Shown: positions 13,740 to 22,558, counted from the first letter of the stretch. The stretch: 27,382 nucleotides of DNA from Streptomycetaceae bacterium (GCA_027488165.1 JAIYCF010000120.1:1-27382), one strand, 5' to 3'. Translations and numbers: made by a program. The notes: generated by a model not told the origin, from the sequence alone.

Positions 13740-16613
13740 GTGAGCATCGATAAGTTAATTGTGCGCGGTGCCCGCGAGCACAACTTAAAAGATGTATCCA
13801 TTGAACTTCCTCGCGAAGCGCTAATCGTCTTCACTGGCCTCTCCGGTTCTGGAAAATCCAGCTTGGCTTTCGACACAATATTTGCTGAAGGCCAGCGCCG
13901 TTACGTTGAATCTCTTTCAGCATATGCGCGCCAGTTCCTGGGTCAGATGGACAAGCCAGATGTGGATTTCATCGAAGGTTTATCACCTGCCGTATCGATC
14001 GATCAGAAATCAACTAACCGAAATCCGCGATCAACCGTTGGAACCATCACCGAGGTTTATGACTACCTTCGCTTGCTCTTTGCGCGCGCCGGTCGCCCTC
14101 ATTGCCCAAAGTGCAGCAAAGCTGTTTCGCGACAGAGCCCTCAGCAAATTGTCGATCAGATCCTGACATTGCCAGCGACAACTAAGTTCCAGGTTTTAGC
14201 TCCAGTAATTCGCGAGCGAAAAGGTGAGTTCGTAGATCTCTTTGCCGAATTAGTGACACAAGGTTATTCACGCGCCCGTGTCGATGGCGAAACCATCTCG
14301 CTCTCTGAACCACCTAAATTGAAGAAGCAAGAGAAACATACGATCGAAGTTGTCGTAGATCGGTTGACCGCTAAGACTGAATCCAAATCTCGCTTAACTG
14401 ATTCCATCGAGACCGCTTTGCGCCTTGCTTCCGGCATCGTGTTGTTGGATTTTGTTGATGCCAAGGGCGCTGAAAAAGAACGAACTTTCAGCGAACACCT
14501 AGCATGTCACGACTGCAATCTCTCCTTTGAAGAGCTCGAACCCCGCTCATTCTCATTTAACTCACCCTTCGGTGCATGCGCTGAATGTTCAGGCATCGGT
14601 ACCAAACTAGAGGTAGATGAAGAACTTGTTATCCCTGACGACAACCTCTCAATAAACGATGGCGCTATCGCTCCTTGGTCAAGTGGTCATACTTCTGAGT
14701 ATTTCCTACGCCTTCTCGAAGCCCTTTCTGAAGAAGTGAAATTTTCTCTCGATAACCCGTGGAAGAAGTTATCCGTCAAAGCCAAAGAGGCGATTCTTAA
14801 TGGATTCGAATATGAAGTCCATGTTAAGTACAAGAACCGCTACGGACGCGTTCGCAATTACTCATCTGGTTTCGAGGGTGTAATTCCCTTCATCCATCGC
14901 AAGCATGATGAAACTGATAGCGATTATTCTCGCGAAAAGTACGAGTCTTATATGCGCGAAATTCCTTGCAATGTCTGTAAAGGTGCGCGCCTTAAGCCCG
15001 AGGTTCTAGCTGTAACAGTCGGCGATAAGAACATCTCCGAGATATGCGAACTTTCGATCGCTGATTGCGCAGCATTCTTAAAGAGCATTTCACTCAATGC
15101 ACGCGAGGCACAGATCGCCGAACGCGTAATGAAAGAAGTACATGCGCGTTTAGGTTTCTTGCTAGATGTTGGACTTGATTACCTTTCGCTAGCCCGACCT
15201 GCGGCAACTCTTTCAGGTGGAGAAGCCCAGCGAATTCGCTTGGCAACACAGATTGGCTCCGGATTAGTCGGCGTTCTCTATGTCTTAGATGAGCCGAGCA
15301 TTGGTCTTCACCAGCGCGATAACCGTCGCTTGATTGAGACGCTGACACGACTGCGCGATCTCGGCAACACCTTGATCGTTGTAGAGCATGACGAAGAAAC
15401 GATTCGCACAGCCGATTGGATCGTGGATATCGGTCCTGGCGCAGGCGAACACGGCGGAAAGGTTGTCGTCTCAGGTTCTTACGAAGAACTTATTGCTTCC
15501 AAGGAATCGATTACCGGTGCCTATCTTTCAGGTCGTAAGTCGATTTCAATTCCTGCCAAACGCCGCCCGCTCGATCCAAAACGTAAATTAGTTATCAAGG
15601 GTGCTAAAGAGAACAATCTAAAGGATGTGGAAGTTGAGATTCCTTTGGGTGTTTTCGTTTCAGTAACAGGAGTAAGCGGTTCTGGAAAATCCACTTTAGT
15701 TAACGACATTCTCTATACAACCCTGGCCAACAAGTTAAATGGCGCGCGCTTGGTTCCAGGTCGCCACCGCACAGTTACAGGTGTAGACCAGTTAGATAAA
15801 GTTGTGCACGTTGATCAATCACCAATCGGTCGCACGCCTCGCTCTAATCCAGCCACATACACCGGAGTGTTCGACAAGGTCCGTGCGCTATTTGCCGAGA
15901 CAACTGAAGCAAAGGTTCGCGGATATCAACAAGGCCGTTTCTCATTTAACGTAAAGGGCGGACGCTGCGAGAACTGTTCAGGCGATGGCACGATCACGAT
16001 TGAGATGAACTTCTTGCCAGATGTATATGTGCCCTGCGAGGTGTGTCACGGCGCGCGCTATAACCGCGAAACACTAGAAGTGCATTACAAGGGCAAGACG
16101 ATCGCGGAAGTCCTTGATATGCCGATTGAGATTGCGCATACCTTCTTCGAATCAGTGCCAACCATCGCTCGTTACCTAAAAACTTTATGTGATGTAGGTC
16201 TGGGATATGTTCGTTTGGGTCAATCAGCTCCAACGCTCTCAGGCGGCGAAGCCCAGCGAGTTAAGTTGGCTACCGAGTTGCAACGTCGTTCTACCGGTCG
16301 CACAATCTATGTTTTAGATGAACCGACAACAGGTCTGCACTTCGAAGATGTCAGCAAGTTACTGGGAGTCCTTAGTCGTTTAGTTGACTCAGGCAATACG
16401 GTTGTCGTTATCGAACATAACCTAGATGTAATCAAATGCTCTGACTGGGTTATCGACATGGGCCCAGAGGGTGGTTTCCGTGGCGGCACAGTTGTTGCTG
16501 AAGGAACACCTGAGGATGTGGCAAAGGTAAAGGCAAGTTACACCGGTAATTTCTTGGCAGAAATACTGGCCACCAATCGCGCACCCGTTAAGAAAAAGGC
16601 TGCCGTTAAGTAA
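13740..16613 (+). CDS. uvrA: Excinuclease ABC subunit A
   Basis: A 957-residue UvrA with two ABC ATPase modules. The first has Walker A GLSGSGKS (K39), the EGQRRYVESLSAYARQFLGQ segment that contacts UvrB and DNA, a zinc-type CPKC (C122/C125) and later CHDC and CAEC pairs, and signature TLSGGEAQRIRLA near residue 489. The second has Walker A GVSGSGKS near 644, CENC near 742 and CEVC near 765 forming the DNA-binding zinc finger, and TLSGGEAQRVKLA near 831. GTG at 13740 follows the uvrB stop directly; GAGGCGGGA about 10-18 bases upstream can serve as the ribosome-binding site. It recognises bulky lesions and delivers UvrB. Confidence 0.97.
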   Translation: MSIDKLIVRGAREHNLKDVSIELPREALIVFTGLSGSGKSSLAFDTIFAEGQRRYVESLSAYARQFLGQMDKPDVDFIEGLSPAVSIDQKSTNRNPRSTVGTITEVYDYLRLLFARAGRPHCPKCSKAVSRQSPQQIVDQILTLPATTKFQVLAPVIRERKGEFVDLFAELVTQGYSRARVDGETISLSEPPKLKKQEKHTIEVVVDRLTAKTESKSRLTDSIETALRLASGIVLLDFVDAKGAEKERTFSEHLACHDCNLSFEELEPRSFSFNSPFGACAECSGIGTKLEVDEELVIPDDNLSINDGAIAPWSSGHTSEYFLRLLEALSEEVKFSLDNPWKKLSVKAKEAILNGFEYEVHVKYKNRYGRVRNYSSGFEGVIPFIHRKHDETDSDYSREKYESYMREIPCNVCKGARLKPEVLAVTVGDKNISEICELSIADCAAFLKSISLNAREAQIAERVMKEVHARLGFLLDVGLDYLSLARPAATLSGGEAQRIRLATQIGSGLVGVLYVLDEPSIGLHQRDNRRLIETLTRLRDLGNTLIVVEHDEETIRTADWIVDIGPGAGEHGGKVVVSGSYEELIASKESITGAYLSGRKSISIPAKRRPLDPKRKLVIKGAKENNLKDVEVEIPLGVFVSVTGVSGSGKSTLVNDILYTTLANKLNGARLVPGRHRTVTGVDQLDKVVHVDQSPIGRTPRSNPATYTGVFDKVRALFAETTEAKVRGYQQGRFSFNVKGGRCENCSGDGTITIEMNFLPDVYVPCEVCHGARYNRETLEVHYKGKTIAEVLDMPIEIAHTFFESVPTIARYLKTLCDVGLGYVRLGQSAPTLSGGEAQRVKLATELQRRSTGRTIYVLDEPTTGLHFEDVSKLLGVLSRLVDSGNTVVVIEHNLDVIKCSDWVIDMGPEGGFRGGTVVAEGTPEDVAKVKASYTGNFLAEILATNRAPVKKKAAVK

Positions 16614-18551
16614 ATGGCTGATCCAGCTAGTTATCGCCCCAAGGAGATCCCTGAGGAACCTGGGGTTTATCGCTTCTATAACGGTAAAGATAAAGTCATC
16701 TATGTTGGTAAGGCAAAGAACTTAAAGAACCGCCTAACGACTTACTTCGGTTCAAATCTCGCCCGGAAAACTCATCGGATGGTTAATGAAGCGGTAAGAG
16801 TTGATTGGACGATAGTTGGGACCGAGCTCGAGGCTCTGGCTCTGGAATTTTCTTGGATCAAGCAATATCAACCAACCTATAACGTGCAATTTAAAGACGA
16901 CAAGTCTTACCCGTACTTAGCAATCTCGATGCAAGATGAGTTTCCGCGAATCTTTATTACCCGTAAGGAGAAACGGCCCGGTCTTAAATACTTCGGCCCT
17001 TATACAAATGCTTGGGCGTTACGCAATACCTATGAAGTTCTCTTAAAGGTATTTCCGGTCCGCTCGTGTTCTGAAGGAAACTTCGCACGCGCCAAGCGAA
17101 GCAAACGGCAATGCTTGCTCGGGGATATCGGCAAGTGCGCGGCACCTTGCGTTGGTTGGGTAACCCCTGAAGAACATCGCGAAATTGCAGTAAAGCTAGA
17201 TGCCTTTATGGAAAAGGGCATGGAAGATATCTTGCCGAAGTTACGATCCGAGATGGATTTAGCCTCCGAACGCGAAGAGTTCGAACGCGCGGCACGTATC
17301 CGCGATCAAATCGAATCCTTTGAAAAGGCGCAACGATCGACGCAAGGAAATCTTTCTGATGATCTAGATGGCGACTTCATCTCGATCCACGAAGAAGGTT
17401 TACATGCCGCCGGTTCAATTTTCATGGTGCGACGTGGATCAATTAAGGGCTCACGCTCCTGGATTGTTGATCAAGAACGAGCACTGGAAGGCGATGACCA
17501 AGTGGCATCACTCTTCTTCTCCATCTATAGCCAATGCGCACCAACGGATATTCCAAATGAGATTTATCTAAATCGCGAACCAGTCGATCAAGAGGCGCTA
17601 GAGGCCTGGCTCACAACTCTGCGCGGAGCGAAAGTATCGATCAAGGTTCCACAGCGGGGCGAGAAAGTCGAGCTACTACAGACGGTTGAACGAAACGCCC
17701 ATTATGCAGTGATTCAATTCTTAAGTAAGCGCGCTACCGATGCCGCAGTTAGCGGCAAAGCGTTGTTAGAAATCGAAGAACAGTTAGAGCTGAAGCGAAC
17801 ACCTTTACGTATTGAATGCTATGACATCTCAAATATTTCGGGAACGTCAGTTGTGGCATCAATGGTGGTATTCGAAGATGGAATGGCCAAGAAGAGCGAA
17901 TACCGCCGCTTCATCATCGATACCAAGGAAGCCACCGATGACACCCGCGCCATGCACCAAGTAATAACCCGTCGCATGAAACGTCTTTTAAATGACCGAG
18001 CGGTAGATGAGAGCGATGTTGCTGCTATTGGGGGAAAGCTAAGTAAATTCTCATACCCGCCGCAACTAATTGTTGTCGATGGTGGAGCGCCCCAAGTTGC
18101 AGCTGCTCAACGCGCACTTGATGAATTAGGCGTTACCGACGTTGCGCTCTGTGGATTGGCTAAGCGCTTAGAAGAAGTCTGGCGTCCGGGCGAAAGTGAT
18201 CCGCTGATTCTGCCGCGCACTAGCGAGGGAATGTATTTACTACAACGTATCCGAGATGAAGCCCACCGCTTTGCGATTACCTTCCACCGTTCGCGTAGAT
18301 CAAAGGTGATGCTCGAATCAATTTTGGATGAGATTCCACAGATGGGCCAGGCTCGGCGAGCTGCTCTGCTTGAGCAATTTGGTTCAGTTGCTGCGCTTCG
18401 TAAAGCAACGTTGGCCGAAATAGCAATGACGCCAGGTATCGGCGAAAAGATCGCCGAGGTCATCTTTGAATATCTCCAAAAATCTACTCATGGCTCTGGT
18501 GCAGAGATCGTAAATACTCAAACCGGTGAGATTACAACTGGTACGAAGTAG
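16614..18551 (+). CDS. uvrC: Excinuclease ABC subunit C
   Basis: A 645-residue dual-incision nuclease. The N-terminal GIY-YIG domain (GVYRF, VIYVGKAKNLKNRL) makes the 3' cut. Four cysteines, C152, C167, C175 and C179, match the iron-sulfur cluster spacing known from E. coli UvrC. A UVR motif near 215-245 (REEFERAARIRDQIESFEKA) binds UvrB. The RNase H-like domain (CYDISNISGTSVVASMVVF, LIVVDGGAPQVAAA, EAHRFAITFHRSRRSK) makes the 5' cut, and a C-terminal helix-hairpin-helix pair (IPQMGQARRAALLEQFG, MTPGIGEKIAEVIFEYL) binds DNA. The ATG abuts the uvrA stop with no gap and no clear ribosome-binding site, suggesting re-initiation by ribosomes finishing uvrA. Confidence 0.97.
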   Translation: MADPASYRPKEIPEEPGVYRFYNGKDKVIYVGKAKNLKNRLTTYFGSNLARKTHRMVNEAVRVDWTIVGTELEALALEFSWIKQYQPTYNVQFKDDKSYPYLAISMQDEFPRIFITRKEKRPGLKYFGPYTNAWALRNTYEVLLKVFPVRSCSEGNFARAKRSKRQCLLGDIGKCAAPCVGWVTPEEHREIAVKLDAFMEKGMEDILPKLRSEMDLASEREEFERAARIRDQIESFEKAQRSTQGNLSDDLDGDFISIHEEGLHAAGSIFMVRRGSIKGSRSWIVDQERALEGDDQVASLFFSIYSQCAPTDIPNEIYLNREPVDQEALEAWLTTLRGAKVSIKVPQRGEKVELLQTVERNAHYAVIQFLSKRATDAAVSGKALLEIEEQLELKRTPLRIECYDISNISGTSVVASMVVFEDGMAKKSEYRRFIIDTKEATDDTRAMHQVITRRMKRLLNDRAVDESDVAAIGGKLSKFSYPPQLIVVDGGAPQVAAAQRALDELGVTDVALCGLAKRLEEVWRPGESDPLILPRTSEGMYLLQRIRDEAHRFAITFHRSRRSKVMLESILDEIPQMGQARRAALLEQFGSVAALRKATLAEIAMTPGIGEKIAEVIFEYLQKSTHGSGAEIVNTQTGEITTGTK

Positions 18552-18583
18552 CCAAAGAGAGCGTCGCAGGGGAGAATAGAGTC

Positions 18584-19453
18584 ATGTCAACGAAGGAACT
18601 CCTTGTTGTTACGGGAATGTCAGGTGCAGGACGCTCAACGGTTGCCCACGCACTTGAGGACCTTGGTTGGTATGTCGTCGATAACTTGCCGCCTGCCTTA
18701 CTTCCTGAGCTCGCGGTGCAAACGAAGAGTTCAGATATTGCATCTTTGGCGGTTGTCGTAGATGTGCGCGGTGGAAAGTTCTTTGATGCGCTAAGCAACT
18801 CGCTTCAAAAGTTAAATGAGAGCGGAATCTCATACCGTTTGCTCTTTCTCGATGCGACAGATCAGTCCCTAGTGCAACGTTTTGAATCAACCCGCCGGCC
18901 ACATCCTTTGCAAGCAAAGGACCGAATCGTCGACGGCATCGAACGCGAACGCACTAAGTTAGAGGAACTTCGCTCTGGTGCAGATGTCGTTATCGATACC
19001 TCCAATCTAAATGTCCATCAGCTAGAAAAACGTATCGGCGAGATCTTCTCCGCAGGAATGTTGGATGCGATCCGCATCAACGTTCTCTCCTTTGGATACA
19101 AATATGGAATCCCCGTCGACTCCGATTTAGTTTTAGATTGTCGCTTCATTCCCAATCCACATTGGATCCCAGAACTTCGCCCCCTAACCGGTCTAATTAA
19201 AGAAGTTTCAAATAAGGTTCTAACCAGCGAGGGCGTGTCAGAATTTGTAAAGAGTTATGTCGGAGTAATACGCCAGATGATGCCCGGTTACCTTCGCGAG
19301 GGAAAGAAGTATGTGACGATTGCAATTGGTTGCACTGGTGGCAAGCATCGAAGCGTTGCGATTGCTGAGGAGATTGCTAAGCAACTCTCCACAGAGAAGT
19401 CTGCAATTGAGATTTCTGCGCATGCCACACACCGTGATGTAGGTCGTGAATGA
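18584..19453 (+). CDS. rapZ: RapZ/YvcJ-family nucleotide-binding protein
   Basis: A 289-residue protein. The N-terminal P-loop reads GMSGAGRST at residues 11-19, with Arg in place of the Walker A Lys, as I recall for other actinobacterial members. LEDLGWYVVDNLPPALLPEL and FLDATDQSLVQRFESTRRPHPL are family motifs. The C-terminal domain has FGYKYGIPVDSDLVLDCRFI and the CTGGKHRSVAIAE loop. In E. coli RapZ is an RNA-binding adaptor controlling GlmS synthesis; in Gram-positive bacteria the role is less clear but it binds ATP/GTP. AGGGGAG at 18568-18574 gives a strong start. The neighbours yvcK and whiA form a cluster conserved across Gram-positives; the gene overlaps yvcK by four bases. Confidence 0.93.
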   Translation: MSTKELLVVTGMSGAGRSTVAHALEDLGWYVVDNLPPALLPELAVQTKSSDIASLAVVVDVRGGKFFDALSNSLQKLNESGISYRLLFLDATDQSLVQRFESTRRPHPLQAKDRIVDGIERERTKLEELRSGADVVIDTSNLNVHQLEKRIGEIFSAGMLDAIRINVLSFGYKYGIPVDSDLVLDCRFIPNPHWIPELRPLTGLIKEVSNKVLTSEGVSEFVKSYVGVIRQMMPGYLREGKKYVTIAIGCTGGKHRSVAIAEEIAKQLSTEKSAIEISAHATHRDVGRE

Positions 19454-20403
19454 GTGGCAACAAACCGCGGGTAGTTGCACTTGGGGGAGGCCATGGTTTG
19501 GCGGCAACCCTTTCGGCGCTGCGCCAGATAACGAGCGAACTAACCGCAATTGTTACCGTTGCAGATAATGGCGGATCAAGCGGTCGCCTGCGGGAAGAGT
19601 TTTCAATTTATCCGCCTGGTGATTTAAGAATGGCGCTAGCTGCACTCTGTGCAGATGATGAGTGGGGCCGTAGTTGGGCCGAGATCATGCAATATCGATT
19701 TGAAAGCGATGGCCCGCTAGATGGCCATGCAGTTGGAAACTTACTTCTGGCAGCGCTTTGGAATAAGGGTGAAGATCCAGTTGCCGGGCTAGATCGAGTT
19801 GGTTCATTATTGAAAGTTATTGGTCGAGTATTACCGATGTCGGTAGAGCCACTTGATATCGAAGCAACCTTCACAAATTCAACCGGTCGTTTTATTGTTA
19901 AAGGGCAAGTACAAGTAGCAACCGCGAAAGGGCGCCTGGAATCACTACGCCTGCTTCCTGAAAATCCAACCGCGCGCCCAGAATCACTTTCTGCAATTGA
20001 TGCAGCGGATTGGATTGTTATGGGGCCAGGCTCTTGGTTCTCCAGCGTTCTGCCACATTTGATGGTTCCCCAACAAAGAGATGCGTTGGTGGCTGCAAAG
20101 GCGAAGAAGATTCTCATTCTCAATTTGGATTCCGCAACCGAAAATGGACCAGTTATAAATTCGGGGGAGTACGCCGGATATACCGCGACGGAACATATGG
20201 AGATATTGCACACCTATGCTCCCGATCTACGCTTTGATTTAATCGTGGCAGATCAAAGCGTTGTAGCTGGATCCGATCAACTACAGCGCCATCTTTCAAG
20301 TACAGGTGGAGAGTTGTTGATAGCCGACCTGCGTGACCAACGCTCATTGGTCCATCATGATCCAAAAAAATTAACTTCACTTTTCGCACACATAGCGGGC
20401 TAA
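19450..20403 (+). CDS. YvcK-family gluconeogenesis factor (CofD-like)
   Basis: A 317-residue protein of the CofD/YvcK family. The N-terminus VVALGGGHGLAATLSALR, then VTVADNGGSSGRLREEF and PPGDLRMALAAL, are the UDP-sugar-binding motifs. DGHAVGNLLLAAL, MGPGSWFSSVLPHL and NLDSATENGPV follow in the usual order. In Bacillus YvcK binds UDP-GlcNAc and is needed for growth on gluconeogenic carbon and for cell-wall synthesis; in mycobacteria the homologue CuvA affects cell wall and shape. The start ATGA overlaps the rapZ stop, showing coupling. Sequence length and motif set are normal; the precise role here is by analogy. Confidence 0.9.
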   Translation: MSGNKPRVVALGGGHGLAATLSALRQITSELTAIVTVADNGGSSGRLREEFSIYPPGDLRMALAALCADDEWGRSWAEIMQYRFESDGPLDGHAVGNLLLAALWNKGEDPVAGLDRVGSLLKVIGRVLPMSVEPLDIEATFTNSTGRFIVKGQVQVATAKGRLESLRLLPENPTARPESLSAIDAADWIVMGPGSWFSSVLPHLMVPQQRDALVAAKAKKILILNLDSATENGPVINSGEYAGYTATEHMEILHTYAPDLRFDLIVADQSVVAGSDQLQRHLSSTGGELLIADLRDQRSLVHHDPKKLTSLFAHIAG

Positions 20404-20422
20404 ACCCTGCTTGGATATGCCC

Positions 20423-21400
20423 ATGGCAATGACCGCAGCAGTTAAAGACGAGCTAAGTCGTCTTTCAGTAACCAAACCTTGCTGCCGCAAAGCCGAAGTA
20501 TCTTCACTTCTGCGTTTTGCTGGTGGCCTTCATATTGCAGCAGGCAAAGTTGTAATCGAAGTCGAACTCGATACTTCACAGAGCGCACGTCGCCTTAAGA
20601 AAGATATCGCTGATATTTACGGCCACGATAGCGATCTCGCGGTGCTCTCATCTAGCGGATTACGTAAAGGGTCTCGCTATGTTGTTCGCGTTATCGAAGC
20701 AGGTGATGCACTTGCGCGCCAAACAGGTCTGATCGATAGCAATGGTCGCCCAGTTCGCGGTCTTCCGCCACAAGTTGTAGCTGCAAATATCTGCGACGCT
20801 GAAGCAGCTTGGCGTGGTGCATTTATTGCACATGGTTCACTCACCGAGCCAGGTCGTTCATCATCGCTTGAAATTACTTGTCCAGGCCCAGAAGCGGCGC
20901 TAGCTTTAGTTGGAGCAGCTCGTCGCCTGGGAATTACTGCAAAGGCGCGTGAAGTTCGCGGTGTTGATCGCGTTGTTATTCGTGATGGCGATGCTATTGG
21001 AGTTCTACTTACTCGCCTTGGCGCTCACGAGAGTGTTCTAGCTTGGGAAGAACGACGCATGCGTCGCGAAGTACGCGCCACCGCAAATCGTTTAGCAAAT
21101 TTTGATGATGCCAATCTGCGTCGTTCAGCTCGTGCTGCAGTCGCAGCAGCTGCTCGCGTACAACGCGCTATGGAAATTCTCGGCCCACAGATCCCTGATC
21201 ATCTAAAAGAGGCAGGCGAACTTCGCATCAGCCATGGACAGGCAAGTCTGGAAGAACTCGGTTCCTTGGCATCTCCACCGATGACAAAGGATGCGATCGC
21301 CGGACGTATTCGTCGCCTCTTGGCGATGGCCGATAAGCGCGCCGCTGAACTTGGAATTCCCGATACCGAAGCCGGCCTTTCGCCTGACCTACTCAACTAG
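20423..21400 (+). CDS. whiA: DNA-binding transcriptional regulator WhiA
   Basis: A 325-residue WhiA: an N-terminal LAGLIDADG-homing-endonuclease-like fold (KPCCRKAEVSSLLRFAGGLH, then GLPPQVVAANICDAEAAWRGAFIAHGSL with the GSLTEPGRSSSLEI run) and a C-terminal helix-turn-helix (QASLEELGSLASPPMTKDAIAGRIRRLL). In Streptomyces WhiA works with WhiB to trigger sporulation septation; in other Gram-positives it affects division and chromosome segregation. I chose ATG at 20423 because the protein then starts MAMTAAVKDEL, the usual actinobacterial N-terminus; an in-frame TTG at 20411 or ATG at 20417 would add four or two residues. No good ribosome-binding site favours any of them. It lies 19 bases after yvcK. 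Confidence 0.94.
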   Translation: MAMTAAVKDELSRLSVTKPCCRKAEVSSLLRFAGGLHIAAGKVVIEVELDTSQSARRLKKDIADIYGHDSDLAVLSSSGLRKGSRYVVRVIEAGDALARQTGLIDSNGRPVRGLPPQVVAANICDAEAAWRGAFIAHGSLTEPGRSSSLEITCPGPEAALALVGAARRLGITAKAREVRGVDRVVIRDGDAIGVLLTRLGAHESVLAWEERRMRREVRATANRLANFDDANLRRSARAAVAAAARVQRAMEILGPQIPDHLKEAGELRISHGQASLEELGSLASPPMTKDAIAGRIRRLLAMADKRAAELGIPDTEAGLSPDLLN

Positions 21401-21430
21401 TCTTACGCAGAAGTAACTCCACGCGGCTGG

Positions 21431-21449
21431 TAAGGTTAGCCTCGACCCC
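21431..21449 (+). promoter_or_regulatory. DtxR/IdeR-like half-box upstream of gap
   Basis: TAAGGTTAGCCT at 21431-21442 matches 11 of 12 bases of the left part of the DtxR iron-box consensus TTAGGTTAGCCTAACCTAA, but the right half is poor (12 of 19 overall). It lies about 100 bases before gap. Treat as a candidate only. Confidence 0.25.
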
Positions 21450-21457
21450 AATGATGT

Positions 21458-21489
21458 GGCAGTTTAATTGCCGTCTACCCAATTGGCGT
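21458..21489 (+). promoter_or_regulatory. Imperfect palindrome and direct repeats upstream of gap
   Basis: GGCAGTTTAATTGCC (21458-21472) is a palindrome with one mismatched pair. AATTGCCGT (21466-21474) and AATTGGCGT (21481-21489) are direct repeats offset by 15 bases. They precede the candidate gap promoter and could bind a regulator; none is identified. Confidence 0.3.
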
Positions 21490-21517
21490 AACTTTTAATA
21501 AGTACCCAGCGGGTCCT

Positions 21518-21523
21518 TACAAT
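21518..21523 (+). promoter_or_regulatory. Candidate -10 element of gap (TACAAT)
   Basis: TACAAT is a near-consensus -10 hexamer; the best 17-base-spaced -35 is the weak TTAATA at 21495-21500. Transcription would start near 21530, just before the GCGAGG ribosome-binding site at 21531-21536. The rest of the 21401-21543 gap shows no convincing whiA terminator. Confidence 0.5.
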
Positions 21524-21543
21524 TTCTAGAGCGAGGTTTTCAC

Positions 21544-22542
21544 GTGATTAATGTTGGAATTAATGGTTTTGGACGTATCGGTCGTAACTTCTTCCGCGCA
21601 GCGCTAACCAACCCAAATATCAATATCGTAGGCATCAATGACCTAACGGATAACGCTACTTTGGCTCACCTCCTAAAGTACGACTCAATCTTGGGTCGCC
21701 TAGGACTTGAAGTAACCCACACTGATGACACCCTCACAGTTGGTGGCAAGACAATCAAAGTTTTCGCAGATCGCGATCCAGCAAACCTTCCATGGGCATC
21801 AGTTAAGGCAGATATCGTCATCGAATCTACCGGCCACTTCACAAAGGCTGCCGATGCTAAGAAGCACATCACGGCAGGTGCCAAGAAGGTAATCATCTCT
21901 GCGCCCGCAACTGATGAAGACATCACCATCGTTATGGGTGTAAACCACGATAAGTACGACCCAGCAAACCACAACGTAATTTCAAATGCTTCATGTACAA
22001 CTAACTGCCTCGCCCCAATGGCCAAGGTTTTGCAGGATAACTGGGGCATCGTTAAGGGCTTGATGACAACAATTCACGCCTACACAAACGACCAGGTAAT
22101 TCTTGACTTCCCACATAAGGATCTTCGCCGCTCACGTGCAGCAGCGACAAATATGATCCCAACATCAACAGGTGCCGCAAAAGCGATCTCATTGGTTATG
22201 CCAGAACTCAAGGGCAAGCTTGATGGTTACGCAATGCGCGTTCCAGTCCCAACAGGTTCTGCAACAGATCTAACTGTTGAACTTGCTAAGGAAGCAACCG
22301 CTGAAGAGATCAACGCTGCAATGAAGGCAGCCGCTAACGGCGCGCTCAAGGGATACCTCACCTACACATCAGATCCAATCGTCTCTTCCGATATCGTCAC
22401 CGATCCTTCATCTTGTATCTTCGATTCTGGTCTAACCAAGGTAATCGGAAACCAAGTTAAGGTCGTTGGTTGGTATGACAACGAATGGGGTTACTCAAAC
22501 CGCCTCGTTGATCTTGTCGGCCTCGTCGGCAAATCTCTCTAG
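21544..22542 (+). CDS. gap: Glyceraldehyde-3-phosphate dehydrogenase
   Basis: A 332-residue type I GAPDH converting glyceraldehyde-3-phosphate to 1,3-bisphosphoglycerate. The N-terminus INVGINGFGRIGRNFFRA is the Rossmann start; D33 in GINDLTD points to NAD rather than NADP. The active site is SNASCTTNCLAP (C151) with H178 in TTIHAYTND. The C-terminal WYDNEWGYSNRLVDL is intact. The start is GTG at 21544 with GCGAGG upstream; this gives the normal N-terminus. First of three consecutive triose-phase glycolysis genes. Codon usage is strongly biased (TCA, ACA, CCA, AAG), typical of an abundant protein. Confidence 0.97.
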   Translation: MINVGINGFGRIGRNFFRAALTNPNINIVGINDLTDNATLAHLLKYDSILGRLGLEVTHTDDTLTVGGKTIKVFADRDPANLPWASVKADIVIESTGHFTKAADAKKHITAGAKKVIISAPATDEDITIVMGVNHDKYDPANHNVISNASCTTNCLAPMAKVLQDNWGIVKGLMTTIHAYTNDQVILDFPHKDLRRSRAAATNMIPTSTGAAKAISLVMPELKGKLDGYAMRVPVPTGSATDLTVELAKEATAEEINAAMKAAANGALKGYLTYTSDPIVSSDIVTDPSSCIFDSGLTKVIGNQVKVVGWYDNEWGYSNRLVDLVGLVGKSL

Positions 22543-22546
22543 TTAT

Positions 22547-22552
22547 TACCAT
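22547..22552 (+). promoter_or_regulatory. Candidate -10 element of pgk (TACCAT), leaderless arrangement
   Basis: TACCAT ends six bases before the pgk ATG in the 16-base gap after gap. The intervening TAATTA has no ribosome-binding character, so pgk is either leaderless or translated by re-initiation after gap. Confidence 0.35.
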
Positions 22553-22558
22553 TAATTA

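Noticed and set aside
18107..18463. Minus-strand 118-residue frame inside uvrC
   Set aside because: Antisense to the RNase H-like and helix-hairpin-helix parts of UvrC; no independent support.
18576..18584. TAGAGT directly before the rapZ ATG as another leaderless -10 element
   Set aside because: Only one base separates it from the ATG, so transcription would begin inside the gene; AGGGGAG at 18568-18574 explains translation start.
18614..18640. Arg instead of Lys in the RapZ P-loop as evidence of an inactive protein
   Set aside because: As I recall, GMSGAGRST is the usual form in actinobacterial RapZ proteins, so it is a lineage trait rather than a defect of this gene.
19608..20213. Minus-strand 201-residue frame opposite yvcK
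   Set aside because: Long for a shadow, but it is Ser/Pro/Arg-rich without recognisable motifs and lies opposite conserved YvcK codons.
20411..20422. TTG at 20411 as the whiA start
   Set aside because: Family members begin MAMTAAVKDE, matching the ATG at 20423; no ribosome-binding site supports the TTG.
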